From assembly GCA_021927905.1 (NCBI GenBank), contig BLLK01000025.1, positions 1-64,000 of the forward strand: a stretch of DNA of 64,000 nt. Direction: 5' to 3'. Both the position numbers and the translations under genes were made by a program. Source of the stretch: Chaetoceros tenuissimus (taxonomy: Eukaryota > Bacillariophyta > Thalassiosirophyceae > Chaetocerotales > Chaetocerotaceae). Below the pieces are notes generated by a model that worked only from the letters and a program-made list of their open reading frames with translations, was not told the origin of the DNA and did no database searches. Of this stretch, positions 55,015 to 64,000 are shown piece by piece. Each line of letters starts with the position of its first letter. Position 1 is the first letter of the stretch.

Positions 55015-57137
55015 ATGACATCTACTGACGAAGGGACGAAAGTAAGCGAGAGTGTTGAACAAAAAGACGCAAAAGAAATGAATGCATCCACAGCGAACAC
55101 GGAACAAAAATCTGTAAACGAAACAGACTATGACTTGCACGTCAAGCCAGAATACGTTCTCAAAGAAAGACATCCATGCCTACAGCCGCCTATGGAAAGA
55201 AAAGAAGAAGAATATCATCCAAACCAAAAGCAGAAAAAGAATAGACATAAAAAGAATGTGAGAAATGCTGCAAAAAGCGGAAAGGAAAAAACTCTATCTG
55301 ACATGAAAGTGTGCAAGCAGACTATGGTTGGTGAAGAGTGTCCATTTGGAGAGAAATGCAAATTCAAAGATACGCATGATATAAAATGTAAGTGTATTGA
55401 ATGAATCTACTTTTATTTCATGAAAGCATCCCCATTTTAATGCCATTATTACCATCAGTAATGTTACAAATTCGTGAGCCCGACATCAAGGATGTGAAAT
55501 GTCCAAGTTTTAATATATATGGAAAATGCCAATATGGAATTTCATGCCGAGTAGGTGCAGATCATATTGACTTTGAAACAGGTAAAAACCTAACTAAAAA
55601 TGTCGAAGATGTGGAGGAGACGACGAAGAATAATGTTCCGTACAATAAATTGGTATTACTAAGAAAAGACAAATATCCATTTGTTTGTAAGCGATACAGA
55701 CCTGGCGGCGATAAGAAAAGGAAGAATAAAGATCGTAATGGCTCTGAGCAAAACATCAACGAGACTGCGAACAAGGTGAAAGTGGAGGAGAAAGGTACCG
55801 ATTCAAAGCCTGAAGCAGTGCCAGTTGTAGCGAATAGTGAAGCAGTAGATATGACACCCCTTCCAAAGATGAGAAAACTGATTGACTTCAGCAACAAAGT
55901 ATACGTTGCCCCCCTTACAACTGTAGGAAATTTGCCGTTCCGACGAGTTATGAAGAAATATGGTGCAGATATTACCTGTGGCGAGATGGCTGTGGCAACT
56001 AATCTTCTACAGGGTAAGACAGGAGAATGGGCCTTACTGAAACGTCACAAAGATGAAGATATATTTGGTGTACAGATTGCAGCTGGTCACGCTGACAACT
56101 ACGAGCGTCTTTCTGAAGTCATTAAAAATGAAGGCGTAGAAATCGACTTCCTGGACATGAATCTTGGTTGCCCAATTGATGTCATTTGTGAAAAAGGTGC
56201 AGGTGCAAAACTCATGATGAGAGAATCTACGATCCGAGATGCTGTGCAAGGTATGGGTAAAAATCTTGATTGTCCCATCACAATTAAAATTAGAACTGGC
56301 TGGGAGGAAAGCAAACCATTTGCTCATAAATTGGTACCAAAGGTAAGACTCCTTGAATACTACTTGCTTGCGCGAATTGTAGCTTGCTTTTGAGATCAGT
56401 TTGTAATAACATCTCTATTCAAAAAGATACAATCCTGGGGATTTGGAAATATTGGAGCAATAATGCTACACGGACGCTCTCGTTTACAACGATATAGTAG
56501 ACTGGCGAATTGGGAATATATCGAACAAGTGGCAAACGCACAATCATCAGAGATGGACAAGATCCCAATTATTGGAAATGGAGACATATTTTCATACACC
56601 GATTACGAAGAAAAAGTATTGCAACACGAAGGTTTATCAAACACAGCTATGCTCGGAAGAGGAGCACTTATCAAACCTTGGTTGCCAACTGAAATCAAAG
56701 AAAGACGCCATTGGGATATCTCGGCATCAGAACGGCTTGATATGCTCAAGGACTTTGTGTGTTTTGGACTAGAACATTGGGGGAGTGACGAATATGGTGT
56801 ACAGAATACTCGTCGCTTCTTACTAGAATGGCTATCTTTCCTTCATCGTTATGTACCAGTCGGACTACTAGAAGCTCAAAGTATTCCTCAAAAATTAATC
56901 TTCGACCACCACAAAACTTGTGTGGGCGTTCCGATCTCGAGGTAAGCTTTTGTACATCTTTACACCAATGTATCTCTTTTCCTAAAAAGTTCTAATTAGA
57001 CGTATACTTTGTAGACAATGATGATGAGTGACAATTGTGCAGACTGGATCAAGATTTCTGAAATGCTTTTGGGGCCAGTAAGAGAAGGATTTGATTTCCA
57101 ACCAAAGCACAGAGCTAAAAGCTACTCTACTAAATAA
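55015..57137 (+). CDS. tRNA-dihydrouridine(47) synthase, DUS3 type
   Basis: Four exons (55015-55387, 55459-56342, 56427-56941, 57029-57137) join in phase for 626 aa. It reduces U47 in the variable loop of tRNAs with FMN and NADPH. Two CCCH zinc fingers are visible: [18 protein letters not shown] ending in DTH, and [16 protein letters not shown] ending in ADH. A basic spacer follows, then the Dus TIM barrel with [32 protein letters not shown] (catalytic Cys after the Cys-Pro), [22 protein letters not shown] and IPIIGNGDI. The last exon supplies the C-terminal [13 protein letters not shown] seen in DUS3 orthologues; an acceptor at GATGAG gives the right frame. Confidence 0.92.
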
Positions 57138-57189
57138 CACTACTCTATCAAGACTTTATTTTTATTTTTACATCTTTATTTTTTCTCTT

Positions 57190-59331
57190 TCACGCTGCAG
57201 TGTTTACAACCTGAATAACGCTCTGTACTAATTGACGAATTTCAGAACTTTTTTCTCGCTGTTTAATTGCATCCTCATCCACTTTAATGTACAACTTGCC
57301 CGCTAGTAATGGACCCATTGATCCTCTAGGCGGCCACGACTCTAAATCTTCAAGAATTACTGGTATGGTTGTCTTTTTCCTATCACTAGCAAGGAGAAAT
57401 TCACGTTGACAATTAATAGATTTTGTGTATTCGGGAGATAAGCAACTAATAATGACAGATGACGCTGATATTCCATCATCAATCTCTTCAAAAAGCATTG
57501 ATCCACCTTCTAATTGCTGCTCATCGATCCAACATCGAATGCCATGGTCCTCAAGTAAAGCTTTTAATGCTTTCACTTTCTCCTTCTGAGCCCAGCAATA
57601 ACTAATAAAGCAGCTTGGGTTGCGACCACTATCAACATCTCCATTCGCAAGACTGGATTCTTTAATTTCAACAATTTCAATGTCCTTCTCTTTCGTCCTT
57701 TTGACCATTTCCTTTACTACTGCTTGAGATGCTTTGTGTATCCTCTTCATCTCTCTCATTCCATCCAGAAGTGCCAGTTTAGTACCTAACTGAAGCTTAG
57801 AAAATGCGCCTTCCAAGTCGCTCACATTTATTCCCGAACGAAGAATTACATGCAGAGGTAATTTTGCTGCAACTAATGCTTCTATCACCAGTTTCTCTTC
57901 AGATTTTTCAAATCCAATCTTTGTAAGAAGGTGTTGGTAATTATGCCATTGTGAAGTAGATGAAGAAGACGTCCGTTTAACATTTCGTATAGATGTCTGC
58001 TTTGATTTACTTGTCGATGTTCTCTTTTCAAGTGATTGCCGAGATGACGCAGAATCTGGTCTACTCTTCATAGAGGGAGGAATACCATGCATTCCTTGCA
58101 ATGTGGCGTTCGCATGCATTCTAGTTACGGGATCAGGAGAAGCCAATAAAGTAGTTGCAAAAGCAATCCAATCCTTGGTACAAATCTTTGATCTTGTTTC
58201 GTGGGCATCGTAAGAAACATCAAATCCACCATTTGTGTACCTGTTCATCCATAGTGCTAAAAATGCATGTTGTTCTCTTTGAAATATAGAAGTAGATGTC
58301 AAGAGTAAAGGGAAACACTTCAGTGAAACACTTTGATTAATCAACGTGGTCCACTTCTCATAAGGGTCTACCTCCGCTGCAATATTATACAAAGCTTGTT
58401 TAGATCCAAGTCTCCCAAGAAGCCCCCAGCAAGTTGGTTCTGATGACAACCACATCAAAATTTCACCTGCAAATAGCCATCGAGATACATTTGATGTATC
58501 CTTTGCGTGCTCAATAATACTTTGAAGATGTATTTCTCCTTGTCTTGTTACAAAAAATTGTATCGCTGAGGTTCTTGCCAGCTCTTGATGTCGCAATATA
58601 CATGCTAAGATTCTCAATCCAATAATTTGAAGATTCCGATGCGAAGCACGATCGTTAGCATTTGAATCTTTAGGAACGGGCCTTGCGAATGTCTCGAGCA
58701 ATATTTGTACAACTCCTGTAAATAAAACTCTTGCACCAATTAGCTGCCCCTTCTCCGGCTCAATCAAAGACAATATAATCCCAGCCGCTCCTTTTTGATC
58801 TGAAATACAATTTTCATTTTTCAGGAGTGCAACCATCTCTTCAACTATACCTGCTTCGACAGCTTCCAAGACAAAGCCTCTCACCAACGTAGACAAACAA
58901 CTCAAAATCTTATCTCTCATACCAACGAATTTCGCCTCTTCACCTTGAAGCTTTGGAAAAGCATCTACGCATATCTTCATGATATTAGTCAATTCTACTA
59001 ACTTTGACCTCGCAAGATCATAATTGCACAAAGCAGAAATGACCAACAATACTTGATTCGTGACTTCTACTTTTACATCACTCTCTAACTGAAAAGACTC
59101 TTCTAATGACAATAATTCTACGAGCGACTCTCCACATTTTTCGACTACTTTGACCATTCCAGGTTCTGTAAATTCAAATAAAAGGGTAAATAGTACAAGT
59201 AACGTTTCATTTATCTGCGCATAGGTGCTGTCAACATCATCCTGTTCTTCATTGAAACTGTAGCTCTTCAACTTTTCAGATAGTAAATTTAGAGTTTCAA
59301 GAGATCCCTTGCTCAGATGATCACCTTCCAT
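57190..59331 (-). CDS. ARM-repeat / SAM-like / TIR-domain protein (SARM1-like architecture)
   Basis: 713 aa, single exon. The first ~420 residues are alpha-helical and armadillo-like (for example VTNQVLLVISALCNYDLARS, MVALLKNENCISDQKGAAGI). A Ser/Arg/Lys-rich linker covers about 425-465. At about 470-545 the segment LLTKIGFEKSEEKL to LQLGTKLALLDGMREM resembles a SAM domain. The C-terminal TIR domain (about 575-700) has CFISYCWAQKEKVKALKALL, HGIRCWIDEQQLEGGSMLF, VIISCLSPEYTKS and QREFLLASDRKKTTIPVIL. The Glu of QREF aligns with the catalytic Glu of SARM1 NADase. ARM-SAM-TIR is SARM1's layout; SARM1 cleaves NAD+ and triggers axon death. NAD hydrolase function is inferred. Confidence 0.8.
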   Translation of the reverse strand: MEGDHLSKGSLETLNLLSEKLKSYSFNEEQDDVDSTYAQINETLLVLFTLLFEFTEPGMVKVVEKCGESLVELLSLEESFQLESDVKVEVTNQVLLVISALCNYDLARSKLVELTNIMKICVDAFPKLQGEEAKFVGMRDKILSCLSTLVRGFVLEAVEAGIVEEMVALLKNENCISDQKGAAGIILSLIEPEKGQLIGARVLFTGVVQILLETFARPVPKDSNANDRASHRNLQIIGLRILACILRHQELARTSAIQFFVTRQGEIHLQSIIEHAKDTSNVSRWLFAGEILMWLSSEPTCWGLLGRLGSKQALYNIAAEVDPYEKWTTLINQSVSLKCFPLLLTSTSIFQREQHAFLALWMNRYTNGGFDVSYDAHETRSKICTKDWIAFATTLLASPDPVTRMHANATLQGMHGIPPSMKSRPDSASSRQSLEKRTSTSKSKQTSIRNVKRTSSSSTSQWHNYQHLLTKIGFEKSEEKLVIEALVAAKLPLHVILRSGINVSDLEGAFSKLQLGTKLALLDGMREMKRIHKASQAVVKEMVKRTKEKDIEIVEIKESSLANGDVDSGRNPSCFISYCWAQKEKVKALKALLEDHGIRCWIDEQQLEGGSMLFEEIDDGISASSVIISCLSPEYTKSINCQREFLLASDRKKTTIPVILEDLESWPPRGSMGPLLAGKLYIKVDEDAIKQREKSSEIRQLVQSVIQVVNTAA

Positions 59332-59725
59332 TGTAACGCGGATAAGTGATCAATAGGGTTCACTTTTGTGTTTGGTTGAATACAATGTATGTAGCGAAGC
59401 GATGAAAATGTACAACTTGCTTGTTTTTTCTTTTTTGGAAGAAAAACGCTTCCGTTAGAAATATGAATACTAATTTAGACAAATAATGAGAACCCTAACC
59501 TCATCGCCATCAGCAGGTAAACGTATTGTACAATACGTACGTCTCATCCATCTATCAGCCATCATCCATCATCCATCTCATGATCCTCCCGCAGTCTTCT
59601 CGATCTCTTTCTATGATTTCTGGAATTAGGTTCTTTGTTACTTTGTTACATCAAGGTGCTACCTAAGTTGGAAGGAATAGTCCAAAGTCCATCAGCAAAA
59701 TTTATTGATAGAGTAGAAGCAGGAA
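59332..59725. promoter_or_regulatory. Divergent promoter with 18-bp perfect palindrome
   Basis: Between the TIR gene and the phosphatase gene. At 59521-59538 lies ACGTATTGTACAATACGT, a perfect palindrome overlapped at its end by a second ACGTACGT. This is a likely dimeric factor site. A CATC-rich run (59545-59580) lies nearby. Confidence 0.5.
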
Positions 59726-60596
59726 ATGAATCTAGTTATTACTGTTGACGGATCGCATGGTATTTACATTGGAGGGAAAGATGATGCAAAAAATAAAACC
59801 GCTCTAAAACAGCATGGGATAACTCATATACTAAATATGACACCAGAGAAAGACTCATCGATCCAGGTAAGTTCATGTTCTGAAATATATTAGATTCTTT
59901 TTCATGTCCGGTGTACAATCAAAACTAACTCTCTTGGAGATGTCCCCTTTGCACAAACTACATACTACATATGATTTCATGATTTCCATATCTTGCTGGC
60001 ATAAATAGTCCGGTATTCCAAATTATTTCGAGAAAAAGAGATTGTTTACGTACAAAAGAGTTCCAGTATATGACACATCTAGTACAAATTTATTGGACTA
60101 TGCACCCATGATTGTGGCATTCATTGCAAGTGGTTTGCATTATGGAAGTGTTTTGGTCCATTGTCAACGAGGTGTTTCCAGATCTGCTACTGCGGTATTA
60201 TTCTATCTAATGTCGAGACAAGGGATGAAATATGATGATGCACTTGCATTGGTTCAGAGAAAGAGACCTTGTGTCAATCCAATACAATCATTCCGATCAC
60301 AACTAGTAAAATATGAACTTCAATGCAAAGAGAAGGGATTGATCAAAGAGAATCAGAAAGACAAGAAGACAGATGATAATAAAGTCAGAGAGGGAAAAAC
60401 TAAAAAGAGAAAGATGATGGGTCCATCGATTGGGCCTCAGAAAATGGTCAAATGCGAGACAAATGGAAGTAGCGAATCACAACCGAAAAAGAAAAGTAGC
60501 ACATCAAAAAATGGAGAGGAACTAAAGTCATCAAAGGATAACTCAGATAAGAGAAGTATTGGTCCAACGTTACCTCCAGGCTTCAAGCGGGGTTAA
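59726..60596 (+). CDS. Dual-specificity phosphatase with basic tail ending in a GPALPP-like motif
   Basis: Exon 1 (59726-59866) and exon 2 (60009-60596) join in frame for 242 aa. The first exon holds the family's opening (IYIGGKDDAKNKTALKQHGI, then THILNMT). The catalytic loop VHCQRGVSRSATAVLFYLMS has the C-x5-R motif, and the Asp of VYDTSSTNLLDY is a candidate general acid. VQRKRPCVNPIQSFRSQL is typical of DUSPs. The last ~85 residues are Lys-rich, probably nuclear-localising, and contain MMGPSIGPQKM and, at the end, SIGPTLPPGFKRG. The latter resembles the GPALPPGF motif of GPALPP1 proteins. The tail suggests a nuclear substrate or RNP partner. Confidence 0.85.
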
Positions 60597-61312
60597 ATAA
60601 ATATAGTAACTCATCTTTCTTCTATTCACATGAAACTCTACCACCGTCAGGCTTTCATTTCACACATGCCAATCTACACAACTTATAATTATGGAAGGGT
60701 AAATAGTATAAAAATCACATCGATGTATCTTGATTCACGAAGAAGAAGAGAAGCATTGCCTAACGTTAACTACAAACCATAGGAATATTTATAACTGAAA
60801 CTTCTTCAGAAGATCTGCTCGAGAAATAAGGATTTATTTCAGTGACAAATACTTCACGCAATTAAATGTCTACATGCTACTCGTAATCATATCAAGGGCT
60901 TGATTCATTCATTTAGTCCATGCCAATGCGCTGAGGTCCAAGTGAACCACTTCGGTTTGGGAGAAATTAATTGCTTCTTGCATTATAATTACCGATTCTT
61001 CAAGAAATGATCCTTTTAGTACTTTTTATCCATTTATAGTATTGATGGTAAGTGAGCATGCCGACTGATAGAAGAGCTTTTATCTGTTCCTGAAAAGAAG
61101 AAGTCAATTTTGTTTCTAATTTGATCTCCACTCTTCGCCAGTCTTTGAGAGACACTTGAATTGCTATTTGACTCCTTTTCTGACGTCATACAGAGATGAC
61201 AACGACATCAAGCAAAAACATGAAAAGGCACGACATCAACCATTTAAAAATTTCCGAGATGACTCGACTCACATAAAAACTAGTTTGTTGCCTATACGTA
61301 GACTACCGAAAC
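60597..61312. other. Intergenic
   Basis: The 3' flank of the phosphatase gene and promoter of the next gene. Short frames here have no recognisable content. AT-rich with no clear element. Confidence 0.5.
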
Positions 61313-62467
61313 ATGAACATCACAACATTGCAGAGTAAACTCGACTTTATCAAGGAACTTTACTCCAACGACGAGTGGACAGACAGAGAATGTCGGGAAG
61401 ATATCCTCGCAGCACTGGAGGAGTGTCACACAAACATTGTCCATGCATTTGGTAAATCTTTGTGTAGACTTCTAGATGGCGAGCATAAACCTTCAATTGA
61501 AGCAGTTGAGAAAGTTGTAGAGAAGTTTCCATCGGCTTTATCATATGAAGACGAATATGGATGCATTCCTATTGCACATATTAGTAATTGTGAACAAAAT
61601 TATGATGCAATTGGTTTTGAGTATATTCCAACACTTGCCAAGGAAGGTGTAAAACACAATGTTGGCGGTGAGCATGGAAGAGGGGGAGTGTTATCTGCAT
61701 GTTGGAATGGGAGAAATACATTGCAAAACATATGTACTTTTTCAGAAAATGACATAGCAAGCCTGTGTGTACTAAAAGAGCTCCGAAAGATGGGTCTACT
61801 CGTCAAGAGCGACATCCAAGAGTATGGATTATTGTCTGATCAAATCGTTTATTTGTCGGGCCCTATAAAGGAACGGTTTGAGTATTTGACCGACTGGGAT
61901 CCGGATGTATTGCTTAATATCGATGCATTTAAAATCAACAAATTCGATGGTGATTGTGGAGACTTGGAACCTCTTCTCAGAGCAGGATTCAAGCACTTTC
62001 CAAACATTGGTGGAATACTTTTTCTTCGAGATTCACGAGGAAATACAGTATTAGATTTAGCATTTGCCCTAGATTTAAAATTTGCAAGAAATGGGGCGGA
62101 CGGATTTCAAGATATTTTTTATATTCTCCATGAAATACTTGGCCCGAGTTCTGACTATCCAATCCTACACCATGTCTGCACCAATGCTCCTGAACATGTA
62201 CATAAGTTTGCAACGAAATTTTGGTGGGCATATCATCTAAAAGATCACAACAATCGAACACTTCACCAAGCTGTGTTAGCAGCTGGTCCTCACGTTATGA
62301 ATGCAAATAGTCTACTTTTTGCATCACTTACAGATGATCAGCTTCTAACAAGAGATCCTCTTACTACATTATACCCTTTTGCAGCTATGGCGGTAGGGGA
62401 GCACGCAAAATTGGGAGATATTTTTGATCGTCTGCGTCGTCAACCATCAGTACTTGAAAGGGATTAA
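61313..62467 (+). CDS. Ankyrin-like protein of an expanded diatom-type family
   Basis: 384 aa, single exon. Repeats are degenerate but ankyrin-like: DEYGCIPIAHISNC, RNTLQNICTFSENDIAS, RDSRGNTVLDLAFALD and HNNRTLHQAVLAAGPHVM. No enzymatic residues are visible. Proteins of this style are numerous in diatom genomes, and the function is unknown. The start follows an AT-rich leader; an upstream Met at 61156 is in another frame and was not used. Confidence 0.65.
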   Translation: MNITTLQSKLDFIKELYSNDEWTDRECREDILAALEECHTNIVHAFGKSLCRLLDGEHKPSIEAVEKVVEKFPSALSYEDEYGCIPIAHISNCEQNYDAIGFEYIPTLAKEGVKHNVGGEHGRGGVLSACWNGRNTLQNICTFSENDIASLCVLKELRKMGLLVKSDIQEYGLLSDQIVYLSGPIKERFEYLTDWDPDVLLNIDAFKINKFDGDCGDLEPLLRAGFKHFPNIGGILFLRDSRGNTVLDLAFALDLKFARNGADGFQDIFYILHEILGPSSDYPILHHVCTNAPEHVHKFATKFWWAYHLKDHNNRTLHQAVLAAGPHVMNANSLLFASLTDDQLLTRDPLTTLYPFAAMAVGEHAKLGDIFDRLRRQPSVLERD

Positions 62468-63522
62468 GTTTCCGGTGGCTGCTGACTATCATCTTCGCAT
62501 TTATTACTGTTATCTTTTCTCAGTGTCCTCTTGTTTTATTAAAAATGCACCACTATACTCGTATTTGTATAAATTAGAAAGCTTTATGAAGAAACTTGCT
62601 TCAATATTTAGAAGCACTCCTACTTATCATTCTTGTCAAGAAAAACTTGATTTATTTCTGTACTTCATAGAAGAAAATCTCAAAGTTTATTGTGGTATGG
62701 TATACTTGGTGATGCCAATGCGGCGAAAAGAGAGAGAGGTCCTAAGAGCTACAATGACGTCACTAGCTACCCTATCCATATCAGGATGGTACTACAATAA
62801 TTAGTGGTCTCGCCTCTCTTCTCCGCTCTTCCCGCCGCATCAATCATCACAGCATCATAGCTCACATCACAGCATCACATACACATTAATAATATTACGT
62901 ACTAATCAAACATCTACCTCTAGTTTAATTGCTTCCATGCTCGACGTTGTGATGAGAAATTGCCCCTCTAAGTTGGAAGTGTATCATCATTCTTTGTCTG
63001 TTTGAAGGAGAGATGTGGATGTCATCAAAATAGAGTGAGGGAAACGTTTGATCTGTTGAATTATTTCTCTTCTTTCCAAGAGAAGGAAGATTGATTCGAT
63101 TCATATATATTATATTGTGTTGAGGTCTGCTTTCTTGGCATCTTAACTTCCCTTACATTAGAGAAGTTTCTATTTCAAGAGAAGTTGATGTTTAGATATG
63201 TGTTTATTTGATATTATTTATAACCCAGAGCTATTCAAATTATTGTATTAACTCTCTCTATGAGTAATTCAATGCCGAAGCTTCTGGAAGAGTAGCTGGA
63301 TTAGGAATTCTATTACAAGCCAGCAACTGTGCGGTTTCCTTAACCCGGTTGCAGGGCAGTAATTAGAGACCAAAGTCTAGCGCACTCCCTTTGTCTGACC
63401 TTCAATTGTCTCCATCGATTACAAGGTCCTAATGAGTGCAGACATTATATATAATCTGATGGCATCTAGCTTGTAATAACTTTTCTATTTATATTCATTT
63501 ATCCTAGTTAATGAAAGATGTG
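62468..63522. other. Intergenic, 1.05 kb, with a structured GC-rich island
   Basis: After the ankyrin-like gene and before the inositol phosphatase 3' end. It has ACATCACAGCATCA-type repeats at about 62830-62880 and a GC-richer structured stretch at 63319-63378. No convincing coding sequence: the open frame at 62424-62804 overlaps the end of the preceding gene and lacks features. Confidence 0.5.
63319..63378. ncRNA. Candidate structured RNA or SINE-like segment
   Basis: GCAAC (63323-63327) pairs with GTTGC (63348-63352), and within it CGGTT pairs with AACC-C-G. AGAC and GTCT around CAAA form a second small hairpin (63367-63378). The base composition is richer in G and C than the flanks. No tRNA A/B boxes are seen, so the class is unknown. 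Confidence 0.25.
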
Positions 63523-64000
63523 TTATTGCGATACCTTTGAAACTTTTCTTCTCTTCCTGCGCCTTTTTTTGCTTTCTTCTTCCAAAACCTCTCTACCCAT
63601 CAAATTCAAAGATAGTGTTGCAAAGACCGGGCGATGGTCAGAATGTGTTGCATCTTGTACGCTGTCATATTCATTAACCTCAATACCATTTGAACGGAAT
63701 AAAATTCGATCAGTGTAAGCTGGAATTCTTTGCTTGTGTGAAGTATCATAATCTTTAGTGCCCTTGTCGAACTTGAATGTTGGTGGAAATGATATCTCTC
63801 CCTCGGAGAAATTTACAAATGCTCGCCCTTCCGTAATTGATCGCAGCAACTGATCGTGGCGCAACAAATTATGTCTTAACTTCTTCTTTGTTGCAATGTC
63901 TGTGCTCGCCTCGCAATCGTGGACGATTTGTTCTGAATATTCTCGTGCCAAGTCAAGTCTGTAGTTTAAATCTCCACAAAAGATGACATGGTCCATAGCA
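63523..64000 (-). CDS. Inositol polyphosphate 5-phosphatase, partial (5' end beyond window)
   Basis: The C-terminal 157 residues of the IPPc catalytic domain, extending past the right edge. The signature blocks are FCGDLNYRLDL, FPPTFKFDKGTKDYDTS, RIPAYTDRILFRS and SDHRPVFATLSL, with the Asp and His of SDHRPV being catalytic. A basic tail (ESKKRRRKRRKVSKV) ends the protein. It removes the 5-phosphate from inositol phosphates or PtdIns(4,5)P2; lipid versus soluble substrate cannot be decided here. Confidence 0.93.
   Translation of the reverse strand, partial: AMDHVIFCGDLNYRLDLAREYSEQIVHDCEASTDIATKKKLRHNLLRHDQLLRSITEGRAFVNFSEGEISFPPTFKFDKGTKDYDTSHKQRIPAYTDRILFRSNGIEVNEYDSVQDATHSDHRPVFATLSLNLMGREVLEEESKKRRRKRRKVSKVSQ

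Noticed and set aside
62424-62804. 126-codon frame after the ankyrin-like gene
   Set aside because: It overlaps the end of that gene in another frame and has no recognisable content.
63310-63410. Possible tRNA gene on the minus strand
   Set aside because: A small anticodon-like hairpin exists, but no A or B box and no acceptor-stem pairing could be found.
1-64000. Transposons, LTR elements, viral fossils, CRISPR arrays
   Set aside because: No transposase, reverse transcriptase or capsid-like frame, no long terminal repeats and no regularly spaced repeats were seen. The repeats found are internal to coding sequence.

Overview
The window is nuclear DNA of a eukaryotic alga, most likely a diatom. 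The supporting evidence is short GT-AG introns of about 35-190 bp, AT-rich and compact intergenic DNA, several N-terminal signal peptides followed by an ASAFAP-like Phe motif (complex-plastid targeting), secreted Pro/Thr/Ser-rich Cys-repeat proteins, and Lys/Ser/Gly-rich silaffin-like tracts. A low-GC centric diatom such as Chaetoceros would fit, but the genus is inference. I found no transposon, viral fossil, rRNA, tRNA or CRISPR array.

Layout. 1-14 kb: three minus-strand genes of one secreted family (ShKT-like six-Cys units, Pro/Thr linkers, C-terminal F5/8C discoidin-like domain), interrupted by the proteasome ATPase RPT6 and a ferric reductase/NOX-like protein with an isochorismatase-like hydrolase domain inserted in its FAD-binding domain. 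14-24 kb: a VWA-MYND-alpha-kinase, a plastid-targeted Trp/Tyr permease, a stand-alone RNase II N-terminal-like protein, an inward-rectifier K+ channel homologue with a GYS filter, and a 2OG-Fe(II) oxygenase. 24-38 kb: a secreted PhoX/DUF839-like protein, a GH43-like/CBM protein, a long acidic coiled-coil plastid protein, a plastid GNAT, a Cys-rich secreted protein and Mediator MED6. 38-41 kb: a fourth discoidin/Cys-repeat gene. 42-64 kb: kinesin-4, MCM9, a CENP-V/GFA protein, a CmoM-like tRNA methyltransferase, uroporphyrinogen decarboxylase, ankyrin proteins, tRNA-dihydrouridine synthase DUS3, an ARM-(SAM)-TIR protein of SARM1-like architecture, a dual-specificity phosphatase with a GPALPP-like tail, and a partial inositol 5-phosphatase.

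The genes do not form operons. Many pairs are head-to-head or convergent with 35-450 bp between them. The clearest working group is the secreted Cys-repeat family. Its four members share domain order, repeated phase-2 exon joins after a Cys-Gly pair, and upstream motifs of the form GGGCTTAA(A/G)TA, so they look co-regulated and probably act at the cell surface or wall. The most unusual proteins are the reductase-isochorismatase fusion, the VWA-MYND-alpha-kinase, the SARM1-like TIR protein and the bacterial-type CmoM homologue.
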